This document shows positions 42,643 through 51,891 of a stretch of 64,000 bases of DNA, piece after piece (the stretch's first letter is position 1; every line of letters starts with the position of its first letter). A model generated the notes under the pieces. It saw only the letters and a program-made list of their open reading frames with translations. It was not told the origin of the DNA and ran no database searches. Made by a program: the position numbers and the translations under genes. The stretch is from Paracoccus everestensis (GTDB taxonomy: Bacteria; Pseudomonadota; Alphaproteobacteria; Rhodobacterales; Rhodobacteraceae), in the NCBI RefSeq assembly GCF_021491915.1, contig NZ_CP090836.1, positions 1,536,501 to 1,600,500 on the forward strand. The letters run 5' to 3'.

Positions 42643-43455
42643 ATGCGCATATTGATCACCAATGACGACGGCATCAACGCACCGGGCCTGGCGGTTCTGG
42701 CGGAAATCGCCACAACTCTTGTCGGTCCCTCGGGACAGGTCTGGACGGTGGCCCCGGCATTCGAACAATCGGGCGTCGCCCATTGCATCAGCTATTCCCA
42801 TCCGACCATGGTCGCGCGCCTGGATGAACGCCGCTATGCGACCGAGGGAAGCCCCGCCGATTGCGTGCTGGCCGCCCTGTGCGACATCATGGCCGATGCG
42901 CCGCCGGACCTTGTGCTGTCGGGCGTGAACCGGGGCAACAATTCGGGTGAAAACGCGATGTATTCGGGCACGATCGGCGGCGCGATGGAGGCCGCGTTGC
43001 AAGGCCTGCCGGCCATCGCCCTGTCGCAATACCTCGGCCCGCAGACATCGACGCTGGCCGATCCGTTCGAGGGTGCGCGCCAGCACGGCGCGGCGGTCAT
43101 CCGCCGGCTGCTGGATCATGGCGACTGGACCTCGGACGCGGATTTCCGGCTGTTCTACAACATCAACTTTCCGCCTGTCCCCGCGGCAGGGGTGCGCGGC
43201 ACCCGCGTTGTCCGCCAGGGACGCAGGCAGGGAACGAATTTCAGCGTCGTGCCCTATACCGCGCCCAACGGCCGCCGCTTCATGTGGGCGGCCGGCGGGG
43301 CGCAGAACGCCCCGGCCCAAGCCGGCACCGATGTGGCGGTGAACCTGGACGGCTTTATCTCGGTCACCCCGATGCGCGCCGATCTGACCTGCCATGCCTC
43401 GCTGCAAGACATGGCGGATCTGTTCGACGATACCTCGAAGGCAGAGATGCCATGA
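42643..43455 (+). CDS. surE: 5'/3'-nucleotidase SurE
   Basis: Metal-dependent nucleotidase of 270 residues that removes phosphate from nucleoside monophosphates. The N-terminus [19 protein letters not shown] holds the metal-binding Asp pair. [20 protein letters not shown] and the GTPADCV-like [12 protein letters not shown] blocks are typical. It is followed by pcm with a 4-nt overlap and then by an NlpD-like gene, the conserved surE-pcm-nlpD order also found in E. coli. Confidence 0.95.
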   Translation: MRILITNDDGINAPGLAVLAEIATTLVGPSGQVWTVAPAFEQSGVAHCISYSHPTMVARLDERRYATEGSPADCVLAALCDIMADAPPDLVLSGVNRGNNSGENAMYSGTIGGAMEAALQGLPAIALSQYLGPQTSTLADPFEGARQHGAAVIRRLLDHGDWTSDADFRLFYNINFPPVPAAGVRGTRVVRQGRRQGTNFSVVPYTAPNGRRFMWAAGGAQNAPAQAGTDVAVNLDGFISVTPMRADLTCHASLQDMADLFDDTSKAEMP

Positions 43456-44114
43456 CCGAAGGCCCCGACGGCAACGACGACCCGGCCGAGCGCAAGATGC
43501 GCTTTCTGTTCCAGTTGCGGTCGCGCGGTGTGACCGACCCGCGCGTGCTGGCGTCGATGGAAAGGATCGACCGGGGCCTGTTCGTGCGCGGGCAGTTCGC
43601 CGACCGGGCCTATGAGGACACTCCCCTGCCCATCCCATGCGGCCAGACGATCAGCCAGCCCTCGGTCGTCGGCCTGATGACGCAGTCGCTGAACCCCGGC
43701 GCGCGCGATACCGTGCTGGAGATCGGGACCGGATCGGGATACCAAGCGGCGATCCTGTCGGGTCTGTGTCGCCGCGTTTATACCGTGGACCGCCACCGCC
43801 GCCTTGTGACCGAGGCCGAGGCGATCTTTCGCCAGCTCGGCCTGTCGAACATCACCGCGCAGGTGGCCGACGGATCGCGGGGCTTGCCCGATCAGGCGCC
43901 CTTTGATCGCATCCTTGTCACCGCCGCAGCCGAGGATCCGCCGGGGCCGCTGTTGGCACAGTTGAAGATCGGCGGTATCATGGTTGTGCCGGTGGGACAG
44001 TCCGATGCGGTCCAGACGCTGATCCGCGTGACACGGACAGAAGCCGGCTATGACTATGACGAATTGCGTCAAGTGCGATTTGTGCCGCTGGTCGAAGGGT
44101 TGGGACCGACATGA
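43452..44114 (+). CDS. pcm: Protein-L-isoaspartate O-methyltransferase
   Basis: SAM-dependent repair enzyme for isoaspartyl residues in aged proteins. The 220-residue protein has [18 protein letters not shown], motif [17 protein letters not shown], and later [22 protein letters not shown] followed by MVVPVG. The start ATG overlaps the surE stop (ATGA). It has a short acidic N-terminal extension before [12 protein letters not shown]. Confidence 0.95.
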   Translation: MTEGPDGNDDPAERKMRFLFQLRSRGVTDPRVLASMERIDRGLFVRGQFADRAYEDTPLPIPCGQTISQPSVVGLMTQSLNPGARDTVLEIGTGSGYQAAILSGLCRRVYTVDRHRRLVTEAEAIFRQLGLSNITAQVADGSRGLPDQAPFDRILVTAAAEDPPGPLLAQLKIGGIMVVPVGQSDAVQTLIRVTRTEAGYDYDELRQVRFVPLVEGLGPT

Positions 44115-44151
44115 CCCGGATCTGCGGCGTGGCAGGTTAAGGACGACGGAA

Positions 44152-45288
44152 ATGAGCAGGACTTTCAGACAAGCCGCCAGCGTCGGGGCGGCTGCCTTGC
44201 TTCTGGCTTCGTGCGGGGCGACCGGGTTTGACCCCGACTTGCGCGGCTGGATGCCGGGCGCGTTGACCACTGCTGACGCCGCCGCCCGCGCGGCACCCCG
44301 CCCGCAGCCCGATGATCGGGGCGTGATAACATTCCCGACCTATCAGGTCGTCGTGGCCCGCAATGGCGATACCGTTTCGACCGTCGCGTCCCGGCTGGGC
44401 ATCGATGCCGCGCGGCTGGCACAGCACAATGCCCTGCCCGCCAATGCCCCCTTGGCTGCAGGGCAGACCCTGGTTCTGTCGCAACGCGTGACAGGCGGGG
44501 GGGCGGCAGCGGGTGGAGCCGCATCGGGGGCCGTGGCAGACCCCTTTGCGGGCCAGCCTGCCCGGCAGGCGGCACCTGCGGCTGCAAGCGCTCCCAAACC
44601 TCCGGCCAGTCCTGCCAATCCGGCGCAGCACGTCGTCGCCTCGGGCGAGACGGCTTGGTCCATCGCGCGCAAATACGACGTCAGCGTGCAGGATCTGGCA
44701 ACCTGGAACGGGCTTCCCGTGTCGATGACTCTGCGGGTGGGACAGCGGCTGATCGTGCCGGTCGCGGGCCAGAAGGCCCCCGATCCGGCGGTGGTCACGA
44801 CCGCGCCCGGCACCGGCAGCCCGACTCCGCGCCCGCCGTCCGCCGCGCAGCCCTTGCCTTCGGAAACGACCATTCCTGCCGCCGAACCCGGCCCAAAGGC
44901 ACCAGCGACCGACCTGGGCGCGACCCGGACCGCAGCGTCCACGGGGGGGCGGTTCCAGATGCCGGTGTCGGGCTCGATCATCCGGGTCTATGAAAAGGGC
45001 AAGAACGACGGCATCGACATTTCCGCCACCGCCGGAACAGCCGTCAAGGCAGCGGGCCGCGGCACGGTTGCGGCCGTGACAACGGACACGTCCGGCGCGC
45101 CCATCGTCGTGGTTCGCCATGACGGCAATCTGATGACGGTCTATACCGGGCTGGACGCCCTGGATATCGCCAAGGGCGACAGCGTGTCGGCGGGCCAGTC
45201 CATCGGCACAGCAGGCCGCGGCGGTTTCGTGCATTTCGAGGTGCGCCAGGGCTTTGACAGCGTGGATCCCGAAAAATACCTGAACTGA
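44152..45288 (+). CDS. nlpD: NlpD-like lipoprotein with two LysM domains and degenerate M23 domain
   Basis: A 378-residue envelope lipoprotein (lipobox LLASC, Cys21) with LysM repeats at about 64-110 and 160-204, Pro/Ala-rich linkers, and a LytM/M23 domain at 268-378. Zinc ligands of active M23 enzymes are missing: the expected H-x3-D site reads KNDGIDIS and the HLH-type site keeps only VHFEVR. By analogy with E. coli NlpD and EnvC it should activate a cell-separation amidase and not cut peptidoglycan itself. The position after surE-pcm supports this. The ATG at 44152 is preceded by GGACGACGG. Confidence 0.88.
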   Translation: MSRTFRQAASVGAAALLLASCGATGFDPDLRGWMPGALTTADAAARAAPRPQPDDRGVITFPTYQVVVARNGDTVSTVASRLGIDAARLAQHNALPANAPLAAGQTLVLSQRVTGGGAAAGGAASGAVADPFAGQPARQAAPAAASAPKPPASPANPAQHVVASGETAWSIARKYDVSVQDLATWNGLPVSMTLRVGQRLIVPVAGQKAPDPAVVTTAPGTGSPTPRPPSAAQPLPSETTIPAAEPGPKAPATDLGATRTAASTGGRFQMPVSGSIIRVYEKGKNDGIDISATAGTAVKAAGRGTVAAVTTDTSGAPIVVVRHDGNLMTVYTGLDALDIAKGDSVSAGQSIGTAGRGGFVHFEVRQGFDSVDPEKYLN

Positions 45289-45354
45289 CCAGACGGAACA
45301 CCCGACCGTCCCAGACGTTGGCCCGACATGATCAAGGCTAACGGAGGATAGGAC

Positions 45355-45651
45355 ATGGATCATTCCGAACATCCCCGGCTGTTGCCGGATGAGATGACCG
45401 ATGCCGTGCTGACGGGCGCAACCGTTTACGGCCCCGGTGACAGCACGGTCGGCACCGTATCCCATGTGCATGGGTCGGGCAGCAGCGCGCGGGTGGTGAT
45501 CGACGTGGGCGGGTTCCTGGGCATCGGGTCCAAGCCCGTGCTGGTGCCGGTATCCGATCTGGACGTGATGCGCGACGGCGACGGGGTCGTTCACGCGGTG
45601 TCGCGCTGGACCAAGGACGACTTGAAGGCTTTGCCCGAACATCGGGACTGA
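45355..45651 (+). CDS. PRC-barrel domain protein
   Basis: A 98-residue protein with one PRC-barrel-like domain (LTGATVYGPGDSTVGTVSHVHG, then ARVVIDVGGFLGIGSKPVLVPVSDLDVM). Such domains occur in RimM, in photosynthetic reaction centre H subunits and in many small stress-related proteins of alphaproteobacteria. No signal peptide is seen. The ribosome site AACGGAGG is strong and a terminator follows, so it is a single-gene unit. Function unknown. Confidence 0.8.
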   Translation: MDHSEHPRLLPDEMTDAVLTGATVYGPGDSTVGTVSHVHGSGSSARVVIDVGGFLGIGSKPVLVPVSDLDVMRDGDGVVHAVSRWTKDDLKALPEHRD

Positions 45652-45656
45652 CGCGA

Positions 45657-45681
45657 AAGGCGGCGGCTTTCCCGCCGCCTT
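45657..45681. terminator. Bidirectional terminator between the PRC-barrel gene and the glutamine-synthetase-like gene
   Basis: A 10-bp stem AAGGCGGCGG/CCGCCGCCTT, a 5-nt loop and a TTTT tail on the plus strand serve both convergent genes. Confidence 0.85.
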
Positions 45682-45682
45682 T

Positions 45683-47014
45683 TCAAACGGTGTCCAGATA
45701 CAGTTCCACCGTTTCCTCGTCCGAAAGTTCCGCCATGTAGTGCAATTCCTGGCGCTTGGTCATGACAAAGTTCTCGATCAGGTGGGCAGGAAAGATGCGG
45801 CGCATTTCAGGGCAGGTATCAAATGCGTCAATCGCCTCGCCCCAGCTTGCGGGAAGCTGGGCCAGGTTCTGGTCATAGGCATTGCCCCGGAACGGCGCAG
45901 GCGCCTCCAGCCGGTCCAGGATGCCGTTCAACGCCGCCCCCAGGATCGCGGCCACCGTCAGATAGGGGTTCACGTCGCCCCCCGCCACCCGGTGTTCGAT
46001 GCGGCGCGCCTTTGGTCCGGATGACGGAATACGGATCGCCGCCGTGCGGTTTTCATACGCCCAGCCAATGCCGGTCGGTGCATGGGCGTTCGGCACCAGC
46101 CGGTCATAGCTGTTTTCATGGGGTGCAAACAGCAGCGTCGATCCCGGCATGGCGCGCAGGCAACCCGCAACGGCATGGCGCAGTTGTTCCGTCCCCTCGT
46201 CCCGGCCATTGTCGAAGATGTTCTGCCCGTCCCTGTCCAGGATCGAGAAATGCATATGCATCCCGTTGCCCGAAAACGTCTCATAGGGCTTGGCCATGAA
46301 GCTGCCCGCGAATCCGTATTGGCGCGCGATGCCCTTGACCAGCATCTTGAAGAACCAGGTGTCATCCGCAGCCTTGAGGGGATCGGCCTGATGCATCAGG
46401 TTGATCTCGAACTGGCCTGGCCCGGCTTCGGAAATGGCGGTGTCGGCGGGGATGTCCATGCTTTCGCAGGCATCATACAGCGTGGTGAAGAACTGGTCGA
46501 AGGCATCCAGGGCGCGCAGGCTCAGCACTTCGCCCCCCGTGCGGCGCTTGCCAGAGCGCGGGCTGGGGGGGACGCGCAAATGGCGGCCTGAATCGTCGAT
46601 CAGGAAGAATTCCAGTTCCGTTGCCACGACGGGCGTCAGGCCCGCCTGGGTATAGCGTTCGACCACGCGGGCCAGGGCCTGGCGCGGATCGCCTTCGTAA
46701 GGGCGGCCATCGGTATGAAACATCCACAAGGGCAGCAACGCCGTCGGCGCATCCAGCCAGGGCATCGGCAGAAAGCCCCGTTCAGTGGGCAGCAGCAAGC
46801 CGTCCGGGTCACCGATCTCGAAGACCAGGGGGCTGTCCTCGACATCCTCGCCCCAGATATCCAGGTTCAGGACGGAATATGGAAACTTGGTTCCTTCATC
46901 AAAGACCTTGTGGGCATAGCGCGCAGGGATGCGCTTGCCGCGCGCCACGCCGTTCAGGTCGGCTGCGGCCACGCGGATCGTCTTGACCTCGGGATGTTCT
47001 TTCAGCCAGTCCAT
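45683..47014 (-). CDS. Glutamine-synthetase family ligase (PuuA-like)
   Basis: A 443-residue ligase of the glutamine synthetase superfamily, nearer to gamma-glutamylpolyamine synthetase (PuuA) than to GlnA. Blocks seen are LTPVVATELEFFLIDD, ISEAGPGQFEINLMH, SGNGMHMHFSILDRDGQN, ENRTAAIRIPSSG and RRIEHRVAGGDVNPYL. It is the last gene of an ABC-transporter operon (4-nt gap to the permease), suggesting that the imported amine or amino acid is gamma-glutamylated on entry. The substrate is not determinable from sequence. Confidence 0.85.
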   Translation of the reverse strand: MDWLKEHPEVKTIRVAAADLNGVARGKRIPARYAHKVFDEGTKFPYSVLNLDIWGEDVEDSPLVFEIGDPDGLLLPTERGFLPMPWLDAPTALLPLWMFHTDGRPYEGDPRQALARVVERYTQAGLTPVVATELEFFLIDDSGRHLRVPPSPRSGKRRTGGEVLSLRALDAFDQFFTTLYDACESMDIPADTAISEAGPGQFEINLMHQADPLKAADDTWFFKMLVKGIARQYGFAGSFMAKPYETFSGNGMHMHFSILDRDGQNIFDNGRDEGTEQLRHAVAGCLRAMPGSTLLFAPHENSYDRLVPNAHAPTGIGWAYENRTAAIRIPSSGPKARRIEHRVAGGDVNPYLTVAAILGAALNGILDRLEAPAPFRGNAYDQNLAQLPASWGEAIDAFDTCPEMRRIFPAHLIENFVMTKRQELHYMAELSDEETVELYLDTV

Positions 47015-47018
47015 AACT

Positions 47019-47843
47019 TCACCGGATCACTTGCGGACGATAACGGATGCGCCCCACGGCACCGGGCAGGTGGCGGTTCAGGCGCCGGTTCACGATGCCG
47101 AACAAGCCGATGAGCGCAAGGGTCGATAGGACGAAATAGCCTGCCACAATGGGATAAGCGACAAAGGGGTTGAATGTCTGGCCCGCAAAATAGCTGGCGT
47201 AATACAGGCTGTCGCCCCGTTGCTGGAAGGCCGGAAAGCCCGAAAAGAACACCAGCGTGGTGGCATGGAACAGGAAGATCGCCTCGTTCGTGTAGGAAGG
47301 CCAGGCCAGCCGCAGCATGGTGGGCCACAGAACGCGGCGGAACCTTGTCCAGCCCGTCATACCGTAAGCCTCGGCGGCCTCGATATCGCCCTTGGGCACT
47401 GCCATCAGCGCGCCGTGGAAAATCTGCGCGGAATAGGCGGCGGTGTTCAGCGTCAGCACGATCAACGCACCGGCCCAGGCTTTCGCAAGCCAGCTTGTCG
47501 CCACCGTCATGCCGAAGATTTCGATGCCCGCGCGGGGCAGCAGCACCAAAGCCTCGTAGGCCAGGAAGAACTGGATGAACAACGGGCTGCCCCGGAACAG
47601 GAAGATGAAGGCGTCGGCAGGCTTGCGCAGGAAGGGGTTCGTGCTGGTCTTGGCAAGGGCAAGGGCAGTTGCCAGGAAGAACCCGAACAACAGCGCGAAA
47701 AAGGCGAAATACAGGTTCCAGATCAGGCCCGACCCGATCAGCGTCACCTGCTGGCACAACGTGAAATCGCTGCGCGGCAGCAGCCGTTCTCCAATGCCCA
47801 GCGACCGCAGGCCATAGTCGATGATCGTCTGCGCGCAGGTCAT
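47019..47843 (-). CDS. Polar amino acid-type ABC transporter permease (second)
   Basis: HisM/ArtM-type permease of 274 residues. The characteristic HAAT segment FLFRGSPLFIQFFLAYEAL and the EAA loop DIEAAEAYGMTGWTRFRRVLWP are both present, with about five hydrophobic helices. The start overlaps the stop of the first permease gene by 4 nt. It pairs with that permease to form the transmembrane channel of the importer. Confidence 0.9.
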   Translation of the reverse strand: MTCAQTIIDYGLRSLGIGERLLPRSDFTLCQQVTLIGSGLIWNLYFAFFALLFGFFLATALALAKTSTNPFLRKPADAFIFLFRGSPLFIQFFLAYEALVLLPRAGIEIFGMTVATSWLAKAWAGALIVLTLNTAAYSAQIFHGALMAVPKGDIEAAEAYGMTGWTRFRRVLWPTMLRLAWPSYTNEAIFLFHATTLVFFSGFPAFQQRGDSLYYASYFAGQTFNPFVAYPIVAGYFVLSTLALIGLFGIVNRRLNRHLPGAVGRIRYRPQVIR

Positions 47844-48721
47844 GCCACGCCTGCCTTGCGCTGCGCCTCGCCGGCCATGGTCGCCTGGCCCGCGGACAGG
47901 CGCCGGATCACCCGGTCCAACACGCGTTCTGACACCCAGGTCATCAGCAGATAGAAGACCAGCACCGCGATGAAGTAATACAGCCGCCAATCGGGATGGG
48001 GATAGGCAAAGGACCGTGTCTTGGCACTGCCCAGTTCCCGCGCCCAATAGACGATATCCTCGATTCCCAGCAGGAACAGCAGGGGCGTGGCCTTGATCAG
48101 GATCATCCACAGGTTCGACAGCCCCGGCAGGGCATAGGTCCACATCTGCGGCACCAGGATCCGGCGCGACACCTGGCGCGGGGTCATGCCATAAGCCTCG
48201 GCCGTTTCCAGTTGCGCGCGCGGAACCGCCTGCATCGCGCCATAAAGGACATTCGCCGCGAAGGCCCCAAAGACCACCGAAAAGGCGATCACGGCCAGCG
48301 ACATGGCATAGATGTCGTGGACCCATTCCGGGCTGGTTGACAAAGGCAGCTTGGCCGCCGCGCAGACAACGAAATCATTGCCCTGCCGCACCGGGGCGTC
48401 ACTGTCGCACAGCGCCTTGTGGCGCAGCCATTCCAGCCCCTGGTCAAGCGCAATGGGCACGAACAGGAAGAAGACGATATCCGGCACACCCCGCACCATC
48501 GAGGTATAGATCTTGCCCAGCCAGCGCAGCGGCAAGATCCGCGACCGCGACGCCATTGCCCCGCCATATCCGAACAGCAGCGCAATGGGGGCAGTGATCG
48601 CCAGAAGCAGCAGCACCACAAGGAAGCTGGCATAGAACAGCATATGCGTGCCGGTCGTCAGATAGCACGACAACCACGCAAAACCGTCCAGCACCGAAGG
48701 GTCGCTGCAATAGGAAAACAT
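47840..48721 (-). CDS. Polar amino acid-type ABC transporter permease (first)
   Basis: HisQ/ArtQ-type permease of 293 residues with MVRGVPDIVFFLFVPIAL in place of the usual RGTPLL motif and the EAA loop QLETAEAYGMTPRQVSRRILVP. It contains a roughly 40-residue insert between helices (residues about 95-135, with two Cys: LCDSDAPVRQ and FVVCAAAKL), which is longer than in most relatives and probably periplasmic. It lies 48 nt after the binding-protein gene. Confidence 0.9.
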   Translation of the reverse strand: MFSYCSDPSVLDGFAWLSCYLTTGTHMLFYASFLVVLLLLAITAPIALLFGYGGAMASRSRILPLRWLGKIYTSMVRGVPDIVFFLFVPIALDQGLEWLRHKALCDSDAPVRQGNDFVVCAAAKLPLSTSPEWVHDIYAMSLAVIAFSVVFGAFAANVLYGAMQAVPRAQLETAEAYGMTPRQVSRRILVPQMWTYALPGLSNLWMILIKATPLLFLLGIEDIVYWARELGSAKTRSFAYPHPDWRLYYFIAVLVFYLLMTWVSERVLDRVIRRLSAGQATMAGEAQRKAGVA

Positions 48722-48769
48722 TCGCCTGTCCCGTTGGCCGCCGCAGGTGAACCCCGCGGCGGCATCAGA

Positions 48770-49492
48770 TCATTCGTAAGTCTGCGCGTCGTCGCCGAAG
48801 TGCTTCTTGATCAGCGCGTTCAGGCTGCCATCTTCCTTCATCGCGGTAATGGCCGCATCCAGCTTCTCGCGCAATTCGGTATCGGACTGGCGCAGGCCCA
48901 CGCCGATGCCTTCGTCCAGGTTCACCTGCTCGCCCACGAAGACCAGATCGTTGCTGTCCTCGACAAAGGGACGCATGACCTCGTGGTCACCAAAGCCCGC
49001 ATCGGCCTCGCCATTGCGGATGGCGGCAAGAACCTGGTCGATGTTGGGAAATTCCAGCATCGTCGCGCCGGTTTCGGCGACATGGGACGCCTGCACGGTG
49101 CCGGTCTGCACGGCAACCACGCCGCTATCCAGATCCACGCCATCCTGCAGCGCGACATAGGACGAAGGCGCGGGCGGCAGGTAATCCTGGGTAAAGGCGA
49201 TGACCGCCTTGCGTTCCTCGTTGATGCTCATCGCGGCCATGATGGTGTCATAGTTCGACGACACCAGGTTCGGGATGATCGAGTCCCAGTCGTTCTTGAC
49301 CCAGGTGCAGTCCAGTTCGGCCCGCTTGCACAGTTCGTCGCCCAGTTCGCGTTCGAAGCCCGCGACCTCGCCCGCCTCGTTGATGAAGTTATAGGGGGGG
49401 TATGCGCCCTCGGTCCCCATGCGGACGGTCTGGGCCATCCCCAACCCGGCGGTCAAGGCCAGGGCGGTCGCGGCAAGCAGCAGTTTCTTCAT
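48770..49492 (-). CDS. Polar amino acid-type ABC transporter substrate-binding protein
   Basis: Periplasmic binding protein of family SBP_bac_3, 240 residues, with signal peptide MKKLLLAATALALTAGLGMAQ and the ligand-site pattern VRMGTEGAYPPYNFINEAGE followed by GFERELGDEL. Further family stretches are WDSIIPNLVSSNYDTIMAAM and ADAGFGDHEVMRPFV. AGGAG lies 9 nt before the ATG at 49492. It is the second gene of the importer operon. The partner ligase suggests an amine-type substrate, but lysine/arginine/ornithine-type ligands cannot be excluded. Confidence 0.9.
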   Translation of the reverse strand: MKKLLLAATALALTAGLGMAQTVRMGTEGAYPPYNFINEAGEVAGFERELGDELCKRAELDCTWVKNDWDSIIPNLVSSNYDTIMAAMSINEERKAVIAFTQDYLPPAPSSYVALQDGVDLDSGVVAVQTGTVQASHVAETGATMLEFPNIDQVLAAIRNGEADAGFGDHEVMRPFVEDSNDLVFVGEQVNLDEGIGVGLRQSDTELREKLDAAITAMKEDGSLNALIKKHFGDDAQTYE

Positions 49493-49520
49493 TCTCAAAC
49501 ACTCCTGTTGGTCGTCTTGT

Positions 49521-50318
49521 TCAATGCGCAAGCGAGGCGCTGAGGAATTGGCGCAGCCGGTCGGTTCTCGGCGCGCCGAAAAGCTGGTCGGGCGGGCCTT
49601 CCTCGGCGATCAGGCCCTGGTGCAGAAAGACCACATGATCGCTGACATCGGCCGCCAGGCGCATATCATGCGTCACGATGATCATGGTGCGGCTTTCTCC
49701 CGCCAGATCCTTGATGACGCGCACGACTTCCTGCTGCAACTCGGGATCGAGGGCGCTTGTCGGTTCGTCGAACAACAAGGCCTTGGGCTGCATGCACAAG
49801 GCGCGCGCGATGGCGGCGCGCTGCTGCTGGCCGCCCGACAGTTGCGCGGGCCAGGCTTCGGCCTTGTCGCCGATGCCCACCTTGTCCAGCAGCATCCGGG
49901 CGCGGGCCTCGACTTCTGCACGGTCTTCGCGCAAAACGGTCACAGGCGCCTCCATGACGTTTTGCAGGATCGTCATGTGGGACCACAGGTTGAACTGCTG
50001 GAAGACCATCGACAGGTTGGTGCGAAACCGCATCACCTGCGCGCGGTCGGCGGGCACGCGGGCCATGCCCTGTCCTTTCCACCGCACGGCTTCGCCTTCA
50101 AAGCTGATCTCGCCCGCCTGGCTGTTTTCCAGCAGGTTGCAACAGCGCAGCAGGGTGGATTTGCCCGAACCCGACGACCCGATCAGGCTGACCACATGGC
50201 CGCGCGGCGCGGACATGGACACGCCCTTGAGCACCTCGACCGATCCATAGGCCTTGTGCAGCCCCTGGATCTGGATCACGGGGGCGGCGTCCTTGGGTGC
50301 GGCTTTATCGTTCATCAT
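49521..50318 (-). CDS. Polar amino acid-type ABC transporter ATPase
   Basis: ATPase of 265 residues (HisP/GlnQ type) with Walker A IGSSGSGKSTLLRC, Q-loop VFQQFNLWSHMT, signature LSGGQQQR and Walker B ALLFDEPTSALDPE, ending with the D-loop and H-loop (IIVTHDMRLAADVSDHVVFL). It begins with a short Lys/Asp/Ala-rich tail; the first two codons are both ATG, so the start may be one codon later. It is the first gene of the five-gene importer/ligase operon. Confidence 0.92.
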   Translation of the reverse strand: MMNDKAAPKDAAPVIQIQGLHKAYGSVEVLKGVSMSAPRGHVVSLIGSSGSGKSTLLRCCNLLENSQAGEISFEGEAVRWKGQGMARVPADRAQVMRFRTNLSMVFQQFNLWSHMTILQNVMEAPVTVLREDRAEVEARARMLLDKVGIGDKAEAWPAQLSGGQQQRAAIARALCMQPKALLFDEPTSALDPELQQEVVRVIKDLAGESRTMIIVTHDMRLAADVSDHVVFLHQGLIAEEGPPDQLFGAPRTDRLRQFLSASLAH

Positions 50319-50399
50319 CGGCGCATTGGGCGATAATCCCGGCGCTTTTGCAACGGGGTCTGCGGGGCAACCTGACGATAAACGCAGGTTGCCGCTACG

Positions 50400-50639
50400 T
50401 CAGACGATTTCGACCGAATATTTCTCGATAACGGTATTGGCCAGCAGGCCTTCGCACATCCGCGCAACCTCGGTCCGGGCGGCGTCGGCATCGGTCGCAT
50501 CCAGGTCCAGCTCGATCAGCTTGCCCTGGCGCACGCCCGAGACGCCCCGATGGCCCAGCCCGCCAAGCGCGTGGCGGATCGCCTCGCCTTGCGGATCAAG
50601 GACGCCATCCTTCAGCATGATCGTGACGCGGGCTTTCAT
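50400..50639 (-). CDS. purS: Phosphoribosylformylglycinamidine synthase subunit PurS
   Basis: Small 79-residue subunit that bridges PurL and PurQ in the three-part FGAM synthase. It has MKARVTIMLKDGVLDPQGEA followed by IRHALGGLGHRGVSGVRQGK. It starts 14 nt after purC. The usual next gene, purQ, is absent here; an ABC transporter gene follows. Confidence 0.92.
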   Translation of the reverse strand: MKARVTIMLKDGVLDPQGEAIRHALGGLGHRGVSGVRQGKLIELDLDATDADAARTEVARMCEGLLANTVIEKYSVEIV

Positions 50640-50653
50640 CGTGGCAGTCCTTC

Positions 50654-51415
50654 TTAGTTGATCGTGGCCGACTTCAGGCTGGTCGTGTTGGCGGGCATCA
50701 GGCCCAGGCGCCGCGCAACCTCGGTATAGGCGTCGGTCAGGTTGCCCAGGTCGCGGCGGAACACGTCCTTGTCCAGCTTCTGGCCGGTCTTCATGTCCCA
50801 CAAACGGCAGCTGTCGGGGCTGATCTCGTCGGCGACGATCAGGCGCATGAAGTCGTTGTCCCACACGCGGCCGATCTCGATCTTGAAGTCGATCAGCTTG
50901 ATCCCGACGCCATAGAAGACTCCAGACAGGAAGTCGTTCACCCGCAGCGCCAGCGACACGATGTCGTCCAGATCCTGCTGGGTCGCCCAGCCAAAGGCGA
51001 TGATGTATTCCTCGGACACCATCGGGTCGCCCAACTCGTCGTTCTTGAAGCTGTATTCGACGATGGGACGGGGCAGCAGCGTGCCTTCCTCAAGCCCAAG
51101 GCGCTTGGAAATGGATCCTGCGGCGAAATTGCGCACGATCACTTCCAGCGGCACGATTTCGACCTGGCGGATCAGCTGTTCGCGCATATTGATGCGACGG
51201 ATGAAATGGTTGGGGACGCCGATATTCGTCAAACCGTTCATGAAGAATTCGGACAGGCGGTTGTTCAGGACGCCCTTGCCCTCGATCACGGCCTTTTTCT
51301 GCGCGTTGAAAGCGGTGGCGTCATCCTTGAAGTATTGGACCAGCGTGCCGGGCTCGGTGCCTTCGTACAGGATCTTCGCCTTGCCTTCGTAAACTTTCTT
51401 CCGGCGCGGTGCCAT
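50654..51415 (-). CDS. purC: Phosphoribosylaminoimidazole-succinocarboxamide synthase
   Basis: SAICAR synthetase of 253 residues, in purine biosynthesis. It has the ATP-binding start [46 protein letters not shown] [17 protein letters not shown] and the C-terminal [14 protein letters not shown] [23 protein letters not shown] block. The ATG at 51415 (AGGA upstream) gives the usual length. It is followed by purS and is divergent from the ATPase zeta gene. Confidence 0.95.
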   Translation of the reverse strand: MAPRRKKVYEGKAKILYEGTEPGTLVQYFKDDATAFNAQKKAVIEGKGVLNNRLSEFFMNGLTNIGVPNHFIRRINMREQLIRQVEIVPLEVIVRNFAAGSISKRLGLEEGTLLPRPIVEYSFKNDELGDPMVSEEYIIAFGWATQQDLDDIVSLALRVNDFLSGVFYGVGIKLIDFKIEIGRVWDNDFMRLIVADEISPDSCRLWDMKTGQKLDKDVFRRDLGNLTDAYTEVARRLGLMPANTTSLKSATIN

Positions 51416-51540
51416 GGCGGCGTCCTTTCGCATGTCCCTTATCCCAAGCGCCTTACCCCACAAGCGGCACCGGGGGCAATACAAGGCTTGCAAGCGCCCG
51501 TGGGCGGGCTAAGATCCGGGCAAATGGACTGGAGACTGCA

Positions 51541-51858
51541 ATGACCACCTTTGACGACCGCGAACGCGGTTACGAGGCGAAATTCGCGCATGACGCCGAT
51601 CTGCGCTTTCGGGCCGAGGCCCGCCGGAACCGCCTGCTGGGCGAATGGGCGGCAGGGCTTCTGGGCAAGACGGGCGACGATGCCCGGACCTATGCAATGG
51701 CGGTGGTGACATCGGATTTCAGCGAGCCGGGCGACGAGGACGTGTTCCGCAAGCTGGAGGCCGATCTGGCCGGGCTGGCCGATGCAGCGACGATCCGCGC
51801 CAAGATGGCCGAACTGGTGCACCCGGCTCGCCTCCAGGTGCTTGAAGAAAAGGAATAG
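51541..51858 (+). CDS. F1Fo-ATP synthase inhibitory zeta subunit (DUF1476)
   Basis: A 105-residue DUF1476 protein beginning MTTFDDRERGYEAKFAHDAD, the pattern of the zeta subunit first found on the Paracoccus denitrificans F1-ATPase, where the N-terminal segment blocks ATP hydrolysis. The rest forms a helical bundle (FRAEARRNRLLGEWAAGLLG, AYAMAV-like TYAMAVVTSDF). Position next to purC-purS is common in Rhodobacterales. Inhibitory activity is inferred from the family. Confidence 0.92.
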   Translation: MTTFDDRERGYEAKFAHDADLRFRAEARRNRLLGEWAAGLLGKTGDDARTYAMAVVTSDFSEPGDEDVFRKLEADLAGLADAATIRAKMAELVHPARLQVLEEKE

Positions 51859-51891
51859 GCTCCGGGCTCGGGCGCGGGGCGATGCGATCCT

